DNA from: Mycosphaerelloides madeirae
Lineage: Eukaryota; Ascomycota; Dothideomycetes; Mycosphaerellales; Mycosphaerellaceae
Length of the DNA stretch: 64,000 nucleotides
NCBI GenBank assembly: GCA_002785995.1
Contig: NHNV01000054.1
Location: 1-64,000, forward strand
Direction of reading: 5' to 3'
The notes under the pieces: generated by a model
Database searches by the model: none
Told to the model about the DNA's origin: nothing
The model's input: only the letters and a program-made list of their open reading frames with translations
Position numbers and translations under genes: made by a program
Shown: positions 19,364-31,816 of the stretch, in pieces
How positions within the stretch are numbered: the stretch's first letter is position 1
How the letters are laid out: each line of letters starts with the position of its first letter

Positions 19364-20169
19364 GATGTGGCTGATAGAGGTGTGCGGGTGATGTTGTGAT
19401 TGTGGTGAGGATGGAGGTAGAGAAAGTGGAAGTGATTTGGTGTTTTGATTGTCAGCAAGCACGCGGCCACTAATGTGCCTTCCGAACATGAACGTGCCTT
19501 TCTTTAGCGCTCCATCACATGCCGAAGTAGCTGCATTCTGCTTCAGCGCACACAGTCTGGCGAAAGTACGCACGGGCACACGGCTATGATCGTTAGGAGT
19601 GAGGGTGTACCAGGTCTATTGCGTCCACGACGTGGGAGGCTATGCCCTCAGCATACAATTGTAAGCATTGCAGCACTCTGACATGCATTGTGAGCGGCTG
19701 GAGCATACCAGCTGATGCGGGTATGAAATGGTCTCCATGTAATCGAGATATCCTACAGGCAACGGCAGGACATCCAAAGATTGTCAAGTGCTTCCTCTGC
19801 TGGGCTTGCAGGTGGTGGCACTTACGGAGAGCAACAAAGACTATTTGCATCACGCGATGGGCATTTGAACCTCCGGTCTATGAGATAAGTCTGGCCGGGT
19901 GTGCCACATGATGATGAGCGACCTCCAATCCGCATCCAGTTCCTAGGGAGGTGGAGGCAGATTGTTCCATCCGATCGTACACCTGAGAGCTACAGAACAC
20001 TTCACGTCAACCCAACTGTCTTGAGCCTTCCAATCAGGCTTGAGGCTGCAATTGAGGCTTCATGTATTCCTCCGTACCAGTGCTTGCATACGACTTCTGG
20101 TAGCGATGACGGATTACAACTATTGCGCGGAAAGGACGCAAAAGTTGTTATGAATATGGTAGACTGCCC
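19364..20169. other. intergenic, no gene supported
   Basis: Only short open frames on both strands with no recognisable protein character. It holds the promoter of the hypothetical gene (-) and the 3' flank of Lcp5 (-). Confidence 0.4.
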
Positions 20170-21255
20170 TCAACGTCTGGACTTCTTATCAAGCCGCCTC
20201 TTCTTGATGTCAAAGTCATTCCCGATACCATCACCACGAGGCCCATCCTCCACAGCACGACGCTTGCGGCTCTTGTCCAGTACGCTATCCTTGCCCTTCC
20301 ATCGTGTCAAGCTACCAATCCGATCGAGACTGTCCCCCAAATCTCGCCACTCCTCACCCCCAAAGCCACCATCTTTGGCTCTGCCCAATCCTCTCCTCGC
20401 CATTTCTTTCTTGGACATCACCGGCAAGCGAGTCAGGTGAGTCTCTTCGTAGTCCCGTTTTGCGGCTTCCTCTTTTAGCTGGCGTGCGTTCTTGCTCTGT
20501 CTACCTCCTGCTGCCAGGTTGCTTCCAACACTAGGCTGTGCCAGTGGAGCAGTAGAGAGCTCTGTGGAAACGTACTCGTCCAGTGTCGCCGAACGTCCCG
20601 GTCGCTCCTTCTTGCGCTCTCGTTGTTCAGTCGTTAGCATGGCGGTCGCTGAGATGCGCGGAGGTCTGTAGACGCCGTCTTCGTTGATCTTCTCACGTCG
20701 GCTTATTTCGGGACCGCGTTGGCCAGCAGTCATCATTGTCGACACTCTTGGCTGGTATCCATTCATATCCGCGCCCAGCTCTGCATCGCTGTCGCTTCCG
20801 TCTGAATCATTGCTTGACTCCTGGCTGTCATCCTCGTCAGCGTCCTTTCCAAGACCATTTGAGGTGACGGCAGCTTTAGCATTCAGCGCAGCACTTCGGT
20901 CCGCGTCCTCTGCGGCCTTGACAACTCTGTCCGCCTGATATCTAATCTTTTGCTCGAGCGGCCGCACGCCTCGTTCGAGATAGACTCGGAGCTCAACAAG
21001 CTTTTTCGTAATGTTGTCGCTTAGAGATTCCGCTGCCTCTGCATCACCGCCGTCCTTGATGCTGCGGATCACGTTGAGATTTCGGAGGGCGAGGGCTTGT
21101 AGGTAGGAGAGGAAGATTTCGTTCTTGCTGTCGAAGAGCGTGATGCCGTTCTCGGGAGGGAGTAGGGAGTCGGAGGTCGGTAGGCCGCGAACGGCAGACT
21201 CGGTTGACGTTTCAAACTTGGAGAGAAGTTCGGTAAGGGCGGTCGCGGCGACCAT
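20170..21255 (-). CDS. Lcp5/neuroguidin-like SSU processome protein (Sas10/C1D family)
   Basis: Single exon, 361 aa, ATG at 21255. U3 snoRNP-associated factor for 18S rRNA maturation in the nucleolus. The N-terminal helical Sas10/Utp3/C1D domain (about residues 5-110) includes the FLSYLQALALRNLNVIRS and LVELRVYLERGVRPLEQKIRYQ motifs typical of the family. An acidic Ser/Asp stretch follows (about 140-165), then the conserved VYRPPRISA and THLTRLPVMSKKEMARR segments. The basic tail (DIKKRRLDKKSRR) fits nucleolar localisation. Length matches relatives. Confidence 0.88.
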   Translation of the reverse strand: MVAATALTELLSKFETSTESAVRGLPTSDSLLPPENGITLFDSKNEIFLSYLQALALRNLNVIRSIKDGGDAEAAESLSDNITKKLVELRVYLERGVRPLEQKIRYQADRVVKAAEDADRSAALNAKAAVTSNGLGKDADEDDSQESSNDSDGSDSDAELGADMNGYQPRVSTMMTAGQRGPEISRREKINEDGVYRPPRISATAMLTTEQRERKKERPGRSATLDEYVSTELSTAPLAQPSVGSNLAAGGRQSKNARQLKEEAAKRDYEETHLTRLPVMSKKEMARRGLGRAKDGGFGGEEWRDLGDSLDRIGSLTRWKGKDSVLDKSRKRRAVEDGPRGDGIGNDFDIKKRRLDKKSRR

Positions 21256-22095
21256 GTTCGCGGTGATGGGAAGGTAGAAGTCGAGACGTACAAATTTGAA
21301 GTCGGAGTTTGACAGCGGGAGAACTTTCTACCGGAAGACTATTTTGAGGTGAGGGCTTTCACGTAACCTCACTTCGTCCTCCACACTCCTCTACAATGGC
21401 ATTGCAGCGACGTGGCCACATTTTGTATCACTTTTTATTAGCACGAGACAGCCAATTTCAATGGCATCAGCTGAATATAATCTGCTGAGATCTGCACGTC
21501 GCGGCTCACGCCGACGAGACGTATAAGAACCACCCGCAACCCTTCCCTTGTATCTCAACAACTTACCACACTGGCCGCTCTGATTGGCTGAGAAGAGTGG
21601 TGCTCCTCAGGAAACACACGTCCTAAGAGGCTGAGTTGGCGACACCGCCGCGCCGCCCGGCTGGGGAGACTCAGTCGGCCATGGCTGAAGTCCAACAGAG
21701 GCGGATCCTGTACAATCCTCCAAGGCAAACGGATTCAGGGGTTGCCATCGAACACGTCGAAAATGATATGCGAACGACCGAAGCCTGTTCGAACGCCGCA
21801 CCGTTGCGTGGACCGGTTGCTGGTTCCTTCTACTGGGCGGCGGCAACAGGTCGAGCGCAGACGACCATGCATTTCCGCAATTCAGCGAGAGCCTTCTGTT
21901 GATGGCGCACCTTCCTGGCAGTATGTGCAATAAATTCACTCGAATTTGACTTTTGGTAGTCTAAATCTTCCCGCTGTGTCCGCACGAAGCGAGCACATGC
22001 CCACCAAAATATCGAAATTTTCCACTACCGCGTCTTGTCACGCACCATCACGCACTACCACGCGCACCACGCCTTGTCGACAACATTGGTACAGC
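21256..22095. other. intergenic, no gene supported
   Basis: Promoter of Lcp5 (-) plus about 600 bp lacking a convincing frame. It may include decayed 5' flank of the following pseudogene. Confidence 0.4.
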
Positions 22096-25000
22096 ATGGC
22101 GCTGCCAGTGACCACACTTGCGGCGGCAGTCACGAGCTCCTCTGATGTCCAATTCATGCTCGAGCATGTGTTTCTGCCACCTCAACTTCCACAAACCCAG
22201 GACGATGGATAAACACCATCTGAACTTGAGGCGAAGCTGATCGATGCTACCCGAATTGCTCTTGTAGAATTACGCGACTGCTACCCAGACTGTAGAGCCA
22301 CGCTCAACAGCCCGATTGGCGGGCTCCAGGCGCTCCACGAGACCCTACAAGACTCCGAAGATGGCGCTATTAGCGAAGCAAGCCTACTCGATGCGCTCAG
22401 TTGACTGACCATCGGCAAACTTGACGTCCTTCGGCTACACGTTCCCGCACAGAACGCGGGTATCAATGTCACACGACAAAAAGGTGGACTCGTCGTCGAG
22501 GCATTCGAACTTTCTGCCATCGATGAAGCCGTCAACTCCTCAGCTGGCAGACTCCTTCGCGAGTTTCCGGGCTGCGCTGTCTTCATCCCCCAAGCCGAAT
22601 GTGACCAGCACCAGTTTCAGTCTATGCTGGCGTATACCCATTTATCGCATGTCTGGGCAGACAGTCCCAGGTATGCAGCCAAAGTCCGCCAAGGCTGGTG
22701 CTCTTCATGATGAGCTTCGAGACACCACACATCCCGGAGCGATCACAGAACTTCTAATGGGGATACTGGCTGGTGTCGGTAACACTTGTACAGTCTCCAG
22801 AATCACGAAGAAGACCCGCGATGAGGTTCTCTGGAAGCAATGCCTCCTTCCCTGGCGGCGCTCGCCGGTATGGACACTGATCCGTGTCTTTGTCTAGCTT
22901 GTCATCACGCGTGCGGACCTCAGCAAGGGTGAGACTCTCTATAAGGCGTTCACCACTTTCTTCGCGGCCTGTAGTTTGAACCGAGCTTCGGCTCTCGATT
23001 TGCATGAGCCTTTACCCAAGCTCTTCGCCATGAGCGCGAAGATCAGGCGTCGTTTGCAGAAGCTTCATCTCCACGATAACAACCGTCTCCACGGCACGAT
23101 TGCTGCCGACATTCGCACAACCAGCGACGCTTTACAAGAAGACTGGAAGAGCATCTAGCGTAAACACGAGCGTGTCTTGGACCTGTCGAGACTGAAGGCC
23201 TTGGACATCAACCTGGATATATTCACCCCAGTTCCTGGACTGTCAGCTTATATCGACTCCACGAGTATGCGCAGTAACCAGCGAATGAGCTCAAAACCGG
23301 ATTTTCCAGATGGCTACTTGCGATACGTCCTTGAATCGATACCCTCAAAGAGATTTCTCTCGGGATCCGAGCACTACACGATAGCAGCGCTCCTCAGAGT
23401 CGAGCCGTGGGTGCATCTTCATCTCAGCAAATGTCTCGGAAACTACGCCGTTGACGAGGCCTGCGGACTGATCTACAGGCTGATCTGCTAGTACTACGAG
23501 GTCGCCTCGAAAGCCTACGAGGGCAATGCCGAGGCCTTTCCCTTCATGGTATTGACCATTTTCGAGCTCTGGATGGCTTGCGACAAGCGTGCAATAAGTC
23601 ATTATCCAAAACTTGGCAAATACAAGTTCCCAATCCCGCCAGCCTGTCTGCACAGCCTGCTGCTTCCAAAGTACAGTCAGGTGGATCGGCTGCGAACAGT
23701 CGAGCTCGCAGCTCGCAGCTCGCGAGAAAGGCTTTTCCCACAACGCCAAGAATCTGTTCGTTGACCCAATCGGAGCGGACGCTCGGAAGTCCTTTGCAGG
23801 GCAATACTTTGATGAGTCTCCAGATCGCGCTGAGATGGAGGGTCGGTTTACTGAGATCTAGCGGCTATCGAAGAAGCTTGAGGAAAAGGTTCAGGAGCTC
23901 TCGTACAAAAAGCTGAGGCAGAAAGAGCTGGAACGCCGCGCAGCGGCACTGAAGTGCCAATTCAAAGAGAGAATTTTCTGTGTTGGTGGCAAAGAGGACC
24001 GTGAAAAATATCCATGACGATAAAAAATGCACCAAACGCCCTCTGATACGGTCGGCACCAGGCATCAAGATCCAGATCTTTGAGTCGCTGCTACCGAAGA
24101 ATTTGGAAGAAGCAAAGGCGAATGTGTTCGAGCTCCGGATTCCAGTGTGGTTTGCTTACTGGCGGGATTGCACGGCAACATTAATCTCTGATTTACTTAA
24201 AGCAAACTACTTGTCGCATCATGCGCGGCCGCTGGAGAAAGACCTCAAGCTGTCGAATAAGGAGCGTCTCGGGAATTGGTACAAGACCATTCCTCGACGT
24301 CTTGGTCTCGGCTCTGTCAAGAAAGGCCAACAGCGGACCCACTACGACAAGAACCTCAAGACGGTGACAGATAGTCCATCGGAAGACGAAGTATTTGTTG
24401 CCAAGGGCCTTCAATATCATTACTTGGATGGTGACCGGAATCGATTTCTCGGCGGCTTCGCTCTGACCGACACTATGGCGCAGCAATGCATCTATCGTCT
24501 ACCCGATCGCTCGCGGAGATTGGAAAAGTTCATGGCCAAGTCTTCTGGGAGAGATCACCGCGAGGAGACTAACGTCGTCATCGCCAGTCTGAGTAATCGC
24601 CCAGATCAACTGAAGATGGACGATTACACCGAGCTCTGCACACTGCTTCAAGGCTTCGAGACACTGTGGTACGAGAATGCCCTACAGCTCCACGTCCCGG
24701 GCATCGACTTCGGGAAGGTTGAGACAGCAATGGGGATTTTGCAGTGTATCAACCAGGCCGGGCCTCCCCTAAACAGTGGCATACATCGCGTCGCTTACAG
24801 CATATCGAAATCGTCCGACTTCTTTAACCAAGTTTTGCATGACCTCGAAGCCGCTCTGGCGAAGATGGGGAACAACTGGGAGTCGGCGAATGCTCTTGCG
24901 ATCTTTGCCGCAATTGCTTCTCGAATTCTGAAGCTCAGCATGTCTATGGACATCCAAAAAACCTGCAGAAATTTTCTTGCGGAAGCTTGCGACGTTGTCT

Positions 25001-27440
25001 TCAGATGGGTGAGTGTCCTGCGTAAGAGATCATATTCCGCCTCATATGCTCAAGATCGAAAGGACGCTCGTATGCGAGCAATGGAAGTGGCGCTGGTCTC
25101 TTTGGCGTGCTACGATGTGGAAGATAACCACTTGTCGGTCATCCTTGAGCAGCAACATCATGTTGCTCGTCTTGTTCAACGTGCGATGATTCTTGCGCAG
25201 CGCAGCTACAACCCTCCGAATCCGTTTGCTGCGATCCTCCTTATGCGTTACAAGCGTCTGCTACAGCGGAGTCAACAAGCGATTGCAAATTGTCAAGCTG
25301 GTATGGACAGTGCTATTGGCAGTATGTGGCGTCAATATCACCCCGGACAAGATGACAGGACCCGACTCCCGGGTCGCTGGGTGTACTGGATCATGAGGGA
25401 GACCATATTACCCATAGGGCAGTGTACGACTGTGCACTTCGACTTGCTGAGCGGAAAATTCCTGGTAAGTGGTACGCGACTGCTACGACCTGCCCATATA
25501 CTACCAGAAAAGGACGCGTTGTTCAGGACTTGATCCGGAGATCTGGATGTCGAAGTCATGCCATCCAGCGTTTGTGGCATGTTCTGCATGATCACAAGAC
25601 CACGGGAAGGATTTCAGGCTCACCTCGGTTGGTCTACAGCGAACGAAGAGCTACTTGTTTTTGCATTCAAGAACGGCGTCGAATATGAGGCAATACTGAG
25701 CCGCCTACTTCGTCCACACTTTCCAAGCTCGTTCGAAATTAAATATGTTCATTGGCTTCAAAATTCTTCCGGCGCGATAATTTCCAGCCCTGCTGGCAGT
25801 CCTTGGAATCTCTCGTCGCCTCAGACCTGGCGACTCTCACCTCGCGATCAGTCATGGATACTAAGCCGCGGAGGCGTGCACCTTCTGGCTCTGAACAGCA
25901 TTTCTTCGAGAATGGCTCAGGCTGTGTCGCGGTTGATTTGCCTCGAATTCAGATGGCGTTCACGCTAGTGAGAAGCGCAGTGGAGTTGCGATTGAGAGAG
26001 TACCCGGAGATGGTTGTCGACCGCACTCAAACTGTCCGTACCCTTTGCGGATTCTTCAACAAGCTATTGCTCAGGCCGAGGGAACTGGGAAGCGCCGTTT
26101 GCTTGTGCCTGAAGAACAATTGCATTACGAATAGTACCCGGGCCATCTGAATGTCACTGTCGACCAGGCTTCCATCTTTGAGGTTGATGCGCTGATTGTC
26201 AATGACCGATTCGGCTGCCTGGAAGACAATGAGAGTCTCCAGTGTAAGTTGTTCATGGCGTATCTTCGCGCGCTCACTTCCTTCTGTCTTCACAACCCTT
26301 TGACGAACAAGACTGGCACAGAGCAGGCGTTATCGACCTCGGGTTCTGCAGTAACTCGCTCTCTGGTTTAGAAACCGACGCCAGCCAACACTGAATTGCT
26401 GTGCAAGCTTGGTCGTCTTGCTCCTAGTAGACCGTTCTACCCAAATAAAGAGAGCAAGCAAATGCAAACCAGCGACTGTGATAGCGATCTTGGGTTCCGC
26501 TCGCAACACGGCGGCTTTTACAGAGCTGCAAAATCCTTGATGTATCAAGCAGAAGTTTCAAGTAGGTTTTACCCCAAGGTGAAGCATCACTCAAGCATCG
26601 ACCATGTGGAGCAGTCACCCGAGAAGCGCGACCTCATCCGATCCTCGACTTTCCGGTGTTGGGGCTTTGGAGCAGAGGAACACACGAGACTTGTCAGAGG
26701 AAACGACAATGTGTACAATGCAAGAGACAGTGAGCAGGGAACGGATAGGGCATTCAATGCGGTCGCCATCAGACACATGATCTTTACGGACGATGGTAGG
26801 CTACACTGGCCGACACCGTTACCTAGCTACCTGTCGGGCATCGCCGACAAGATGCTGCTGATCTACGGCCCAGAGAGTCAATTGTAGGAAGGCATGACGA
26901 GATACGACGAAGCGCTCTTCCAAAGCACGCCGGAGTCGATGTTGCAGCAAATCCCGGTTCTGCACAGCAACCTCTCGAGCAGGAATGCATCGATCGACAA
27001 ATTTGCTCTCATGACATGGCTTTCCACGATGGCGTGCGCAAAACCGAAAGATCTGCCGATGATTCAAATGACTGCTCTCTGCTCCACAGCTGTGCCACTC
27101 CGAGCGATCCGTTCCCCAACAGCAGAGACTTTTGATCTGTCATTGGGATGCCCAAATAAAACCGGTTCCAACATCAAGGAAGTCTTGGTCGTCTTTGTGC
27201 GAGATGCTGCCAAACATTCGAAAAGACTCCTGCAGCGAAGCGTGATGCCCATGAGAGTGAACGCCAGAGAATATACGACCAGAAGGTTGCTGCTGTTGCT
27301 GCCAATTTCTGTCGAAACTCCTCGGCTTGGTGGAAGACCAACAGAATCCCTAACCCAAAGCTCGGCGAGCATGAACCATATCTCGATGGTGACGTGGCTA
27401 CGAAAATCGTCGAGGACAAGTTTCAGCTGCTGAAATTTGA
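22096..27440 (+). pseudogene. decayed DUF6606/DUF3638-type giant fungal protein gene
   Basis: Relic of the N-terminal half of the about 3000-aa ascomycete family carrying DUF6606 and DUF3638/DUF3645, sometimes annotated as ubiquitinyl hydrolase. Recognisable family blocks in order: FMLEHVFLPPQLPQ (22153), HPGAITELLMGILAGVG (22732), EVLWKQCLLPWRRSPVW (22824), FELRIPVWFAYWRD (about 24128), GDLDVEVMPSS (about 25537), and LTSFCLHNPLTNKTGTEQAL (about 26275). In-frame stops: TAA 22210; TGA 22402 and 25531; TAG 22895, 23156, 23489, 23859, 26132, 26369 and 26885. Frame changes occur near 22650, 23720, 23960, 25880 and 26090. The longest surviving piece is 23980-25533. The helicase-like C-terminal half is missing. 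Most stops need only a C-to-T change. Confidence 0.8.
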
Positions 27441-28774
27441 GTGATGGAAGAAGCGTTGCTGTAGAGTGTATGGTAGCTTTTCGATTGCCGTAATTCATGT
27501 TCAGGCCTTGCTTCCATTCCCATCTTGTTTCAACGCACCAGAGCATCTTGGGTTTGTGACCTGTGGAAGTGTCTTCCGGCAGAAACAAATGCTTCGAGGA
27601 GCTCAGAATATTGGCGAGTGGAGAGTGAGTGCGGCACAGCTCCTTCTTGCTTTCCTCCCTCCCTCCCTCCCTCCCTCCCTCCCTCCCCCCCTCTCTCCCC
27701 CCACTTTCTTTTCCAACACGCCGAGTATTGAACAGCTCTGACGAAATTGTTCCATGCGAAAGTTTCCGCCAGGATCGCCACCTGTCTGACGTAGATGCCG
27801 ATTTTGTCAAAACTTTCTCTCTCTCACTACTGACATCTCCTATGGCATACAGCACCAACACTGTTCCGGAATTAAGAGCACGATGCGGGAACACACTCCT
27901 CTGTGACTACATTTCACTATCGTCTCCGCGCTCAACCGCTTCTCTCGCCATTGAAGACCTCAGCCCGTCGAGCGCTCCACGAGGACTTGTCGAGTACACC
28001 TGGACTGCTATCACGAGAAGGTCACTCGGCAGTTATAGCCGACTTTGGGAAGATGAGTGCCAAAACTCTCCTCAAGAACGGGACACGGGCAAACATGGTC
28101 CGCAGGATTCTGGAACTGGGAAAGTCGAGGGCAAGCAGCACAATGGAGTCAGATCATGGAGCACGCAGCGAGGGCACACGGAACGGGGAAACCTTGCCAC
28201 TTCCACGAGCAACCCGAGTTCCGCTGGAGAAGACTTCGACGTCCACGATTTTTCGAGACTGGGTATTTATTTCGGAGCAGCCTTGGCACCGTTGCCGACT
28301 GCGAAGGACGGTTTCGAGATACGGCCAAACAGAGCGGACGGCCTATGATTAACACACCTTGTCTACTGCTACTGCTGTGGAAGTCACTCACTGGTAGACC
28401 GCCCAGAGCTCCGCCCCCATAGCATGATTGACATATATGCAGCCCGACCATAGGTGGATCATCTCATTCTTCCGCATTCCGTTCCTCCATACGTGCCAAG
28501 CCGACATTGAGTTCGACCTTGCAAGGACCTTGCGTATTCGCTCAGCTTTTGCTCGCCAAATTTGGTTGCAAACAGGGAAGCTCAAGTGACATGCCTCGCA
28601 AAGATTCGCCGCAGCATCCATGGCTTTCCGGTCGAGCAGGTAGGCAAGATAGCCCTTCTCCGACTGAGGACGTTTCGTCACGTTGTCCTTCATCTTAGGA
28701 CGATTCCGCATAAATTACAAAGCCGCCATGCTACTGACAGACACTTGCTAGTTACCCACCATTTAAACGAAACG
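27441..28774. other. region after the pseudogene, no clear gene
   Basis: Open stretches exist in all three plus frames (about 27840-28420), one with protein-like text (KPCHFHEQPEFRW near 28180), but no frame is coherent. It may be further decayed C-terminal sequence of the same pseudogene or an unrelated relic. It includes a CCCT microsatellite. Confidence 0.35.
27654..27690 (+). repeat. (CCCT)n microsatellite
   Basis: About eight CCTC units followed by a C-run and C/T-rich sequence up to about 27705. It drives spurious Pro/Leu- and Gly/Glu-rich frames on the two strands. Confidence 0.9.
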
Positions 28775-30448
28775 ATGCCCTCAAATCTCTCTATCCTACC
28801 GGTGATATTTCACTTCGCAGCCGCAGAATTCGGTCTTGCTGCTCAACTCTTCCAACTTGCAGGAACGTCCTCCGTCAACAATGCCAAACTTGCCTGGGCC
28901 TCAGTCGGTGGTGCATCATCGTACCGGATCGAACAGAGCATTGGAAGTGGCGCATACAAGGCTCTCGCTACTGTGCCAAGCGATACCTATGATGTATACG
29001 GCTTGACAATTGGATCGAATCACAACTTCCGTGTCACAGCCTTGAACGGTGCCTCGCAGATCGATCAATCCAGTATCACAAGCCTCATACCCTTCGCCGC
29101 CCAAGGAGCGTACAACACGTACGACAACACGCAGGAATCATCGCTTCTGATCAAGTCGAATCTGCAAGTAGATGGGGTATATTATCGTTACAACTATGAG
29201 ACGGCGTCAAATGGCAGCTTCTTCCGCTTTGTCGAACAGACATCTTCGGACGGGTACACGTTCTCTGGCGTCAAGACAGTCCTCACTAGCGACGTGCTAT
29301 GCGCCTCTGCGAACTACAGCTGCAAGCTCGAACGTATTCAGTTTCAAAACCACCCAACGAACAATCAGTTCGTGATGTGGGCGCACTTTGAGAGGAGCCA
29401 GGATTATGGCTTGGGTCAAGTCGCCGTAGCGCATGCGACTCCTGGACAGAATCTCATCTTTGACGGAACCTTTCGTCCTCTGGGAGACGATGCTCGAGAC
29501 ATGGCTTTCTTCGTGGATGGCGAAGCAGGATATCTTATCACCTCGACAAACACCAATACGAACAACAATATCTACTCTCTGACAGCCAACTGGACCGCAG
29601 TGGACCAGAGACTCGTGCAAGTCAATGCCAATCAGCACAGAGAAGCACCTGCGGTCGTCAAATCGAATGGATGGTTCTATCTTTTTACCTCTCGAGCGGC
29701 AGGATGGCTTCCGTCCCAACCGCAGTACATTGCTGCTCAGAATATGGCTGGACCGTGGGGAGATGCAGTCAACATCGGCAATACAGCGACTTTCTGTGCA
29801 CAGTCCGGCGGAGTCAATCAACTTCAGAGCGGACAATTCGAGATGTCTGCTGATAGATGGTCGGCGAACTGGCCGACGAAGGGCGGTCCCAATCGTCAGT
29901 TGATGCTGCCCGTATCATTCGCTCCAGGCGGCGGATTAGCATCCTACCATTTCTACCGCACGGTGTCATACTCGGATGGCGTCTCTACCGCTGGGCAAGG
30001 ACTCTATGGCGTGCAGTCAGGCCAGATCCTTTCCGTCGGCAAGCCATCAAGTTCCAGCGCTGGCACGCAACAGATATCACTCGCAAACGACGGGATCCAA
30101 GACACCCCCAACGCTTTCTTCAAGCCTTCTACAGTTCCCTTCTGGTATCAGATCGATCTTCAGGATGCGTACACTATTTCGCAGGTAGATTTGACGACGA
30201 GTCTCGTCCAGGGTTCGGAAACGTTCTATCGATTCAATATCACGGGGAGCATGGATGGCACTACTTTCATCCCGCTTGGAGTGGACAAGAGTGCCAATAC
30301 CGATATTGGATATGTGCCTTCGTTCCCTACATCTACGGAGATGGTCAGGTATGTGCGAATAAACGTCAACGGGATTGTCAACAATGTCAATGGAAACGAG
30401 GCAGACTGGGCGAGCGGGGTGACAGAGGTCACCATTTATGGATCTTGA
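28775..30448 (+). CDS. secreted GH43-like glycoside hydrolase with C-terminal discoidin domain
   Basis: Single exon, 557 aa from ATG 28775, chosen because it begins a hydrophobic secretion signal (ILPVIFHFAAAEFGLAA); upstream codons are not protein-like. A fibronectin-III-like module (about 25-95: AKLAWASVGGASSYRIEQ...NFRVTAL) is followed by a beta-propeller region of the GH43 type (about 115-400: SFFRFVEQTSSDGYTFSG, DARDMAFFVDGEAGYLIT, EAPAVVKSNGWFYLFTS) and an F5/8 type C (discoidin) carbohydrate-binding domain (about 430-557: PFWYQIDLQDAYTISQVDL, VRYVRINVNG). It likely acts outside the cell on plant or fungal polysaccharides; galactan is a possibility. Catalytic acids were not assigned. 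Confidence 0.8.
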   Translation: MPSNLSILPVIFHFAAAEFGLAAQLFQLAGTSSVNNAKLAWASVGGASSYRIEQSIGSGAYKALATVPSDTYDVYGLTIGSNHNFRVTALNGASQIDQSSITSLIPFAAQGAYNTYDNTQESSLLIKSNLQVDGVYYRYNYETASNGSFFRFVEQTSSDGYTFSGVKTVLTSDVLCASANYSCKLERIQFQNHPTNNQFVMWAHFERSQDYGLGQVAVAHATPGQNLIFDGTFRPLGDDARDMAFFVDGEAGYLITSTNTNTNNNIYSLTANWTAVDQRLVQVNANQHREAPAVVKSNGWFYLFTSRAAGWLPSQPQYIAAQNMAGPWGDAVNIGNTATFCAQSGGVNQLQSGQFEMSADRWSANWPTKGGPNRQLMLPVSFAPGGGLASYHFYRTVSYSDGVSTAGQGLYGVQSGQILSVGKPSSSSAGTQQISLANDGIQDTPNAFFKPSTVPFWYQIDLQDAYTISQVDLTTSLVQGSETFYRFNITGSMDGTTFIPLGVDKSANTDIGYVPSFPTSTEMVRYVRINVNGIVNNVNGNEADWASGVTEVTIYGS

Positions 30449-30504
30449 CCAGTGTTATCTGTGTATGAGCAGGTACATCTCAGAGCAGCCCTATTGAGCC
30501 CCTT

Positions 30505-31386
30505 CCTAATTAAAGCTGGCAATGGATATCTGCGCTTCCATGCGCTTTCTTTCCTCCCGCGCCTTTTTCTTCTCCTCCAACCACATGAAGAAGATAGCAC
30601 CCAGGATCTCTAGCAAGGCTCCTGCAGCGGTTTCCCCAACAATCCCCGCCTGCTAGATCGCCGTTGTCGAAACCTTGTACAATCACTCATGTGCTAGCTG
30701 TCGCCGGCGTGCCTGCTGGCGGAGAGACAACTACGACCGTGTCGCTCGTGGTTGTCAAAAGTGCCATCAGTCCCCATTTGCCCAAAATCTGTCCAAAAGC
30801 TTACCAAAGTAACAGTCATGGTCTTTGTCTCGTTATCTGTAGTCGTTGAGGAAACAGTCATCGAATCCGTCGTCGTCGAAGTAACATTCCTCGTCGACTT
30901 CTCCGTCTTCGTAGTCGTTGTAGTATAAACCGGAGCATTCAGCAACCCAGCCGTTGGGTGAAGTGTCAACACATCCGTCGCATTGAGAGACTGCACTTGG
31001 TCCTATCTCAAAATGATGTTGAAATCGTCATCCCCGAGTGTGAAGCCATTTCCCTCGCTGCATTCAGGAGTATAGCTATCAGGACCAATGCATGCGTACA
31101 CGCTGATTGTCTCGCAGGTAGCGACCTCTTGTGCTCCATTGCTGGTTGCTATGCAGTCTTGATATTGGGGACACGACGAGTCTTGACAAGTAGATTCCGT
31201 ACAACCGGAGCGAGAGATGCTGCCGAAAGCACCCGCGCCGAAACATAAATTGCTTGCGAGGCAGAAGGATGAGGCAGGGCAACAGGAGGAATATGTGGTG
31301 TTGGGTGTTGCAAGGGACGTCTTGAGATGCGGTGCCATCGGGGTGTTAGCATGGCGATATGTCTGTGGATGATACAGCGACGTCAA
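30505..31386 (-). pseudogene. Cys-rich surface protein with one membrane segment, decayed
   Basis: Fungal wall-sensor-like protein: Cys-rich ectodomain (TTYSSCCPASSFCLASNLC, then CTESTC, SCPQYQDC, about 31290-31090), a Thr-rich stalk (YTTTTTKTEKSTRNVTSTTTD), an intron starting GTAAGC after TMTVTL, a membrane helix (AGIVGETAAGALLEILGAIF) and a basic cytoplasmic tail ending at TAG 30507-30505. Two in-frame TAG codons break it: 31005-31003 in ILR-x-DQVQSLN, and 30655-30653 just before the membrane helix. Both would be CAG (Gln) after one C-to-T reversal. No clear signal peptide is seen at the N-terminus, so the first exon may be missing or altered. Confidence 0.6.
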
Positions 31387-31816
31387 AAATCGCTAACATG
31401 CGAAGAGTGTCCCATAAGGCTACCATAGAGGATTCAACTAGACCGAGGAAATGCCTGGAGTTTTGGAATCGTGGGTGTGGTACATATACCAGAGAGCGCA
31501 GCCTCGCTTTTACATATATGTTTGCCTTCTTTCTGGGCTCTGCGGGCGGCCAACGCCCGACATGTATTGTGAAGCAGGATGACCGCGAGGCTGTAGAACT
31601 TTGATGTCCGTAATTCTCGAGCAGGAATAGGAGCAGAAGGATTTGGGCATGAATGCCTGCACTGTACCATGCTGGGCTTTAACTCCAGCTTTGAAAAGGA
31701 AGTCATTGCACCTTTCCTTCGAGCAAGAAGACTGCCATCGCACGCCTCCGCTGGTGTGCCCTCGAGTGTTATTGTCTACCAATAAAGGCCAATACCAACC
31801 GTACGTCGATACTAAT
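31387..31816. other. intergenic, no gene supported
   Basis: Upstream of the decayed surface-protein gene and downstream of Rmd5, both on the minus strand. Nothing recognisable. Confidence 0.4.

Noticed and set aside
27654..27690. CRISPR-like repeat array
   Set aside because: It is a simple tetranucleotide repeat with no spacers, in a eukaryotic genome.
27629..28348. 239-codon frame after the DUF6606 pseudogene
   Set aside because: It begins in the CCCT repeat, and competing frames look equally protein-like in places; no coherent gene.
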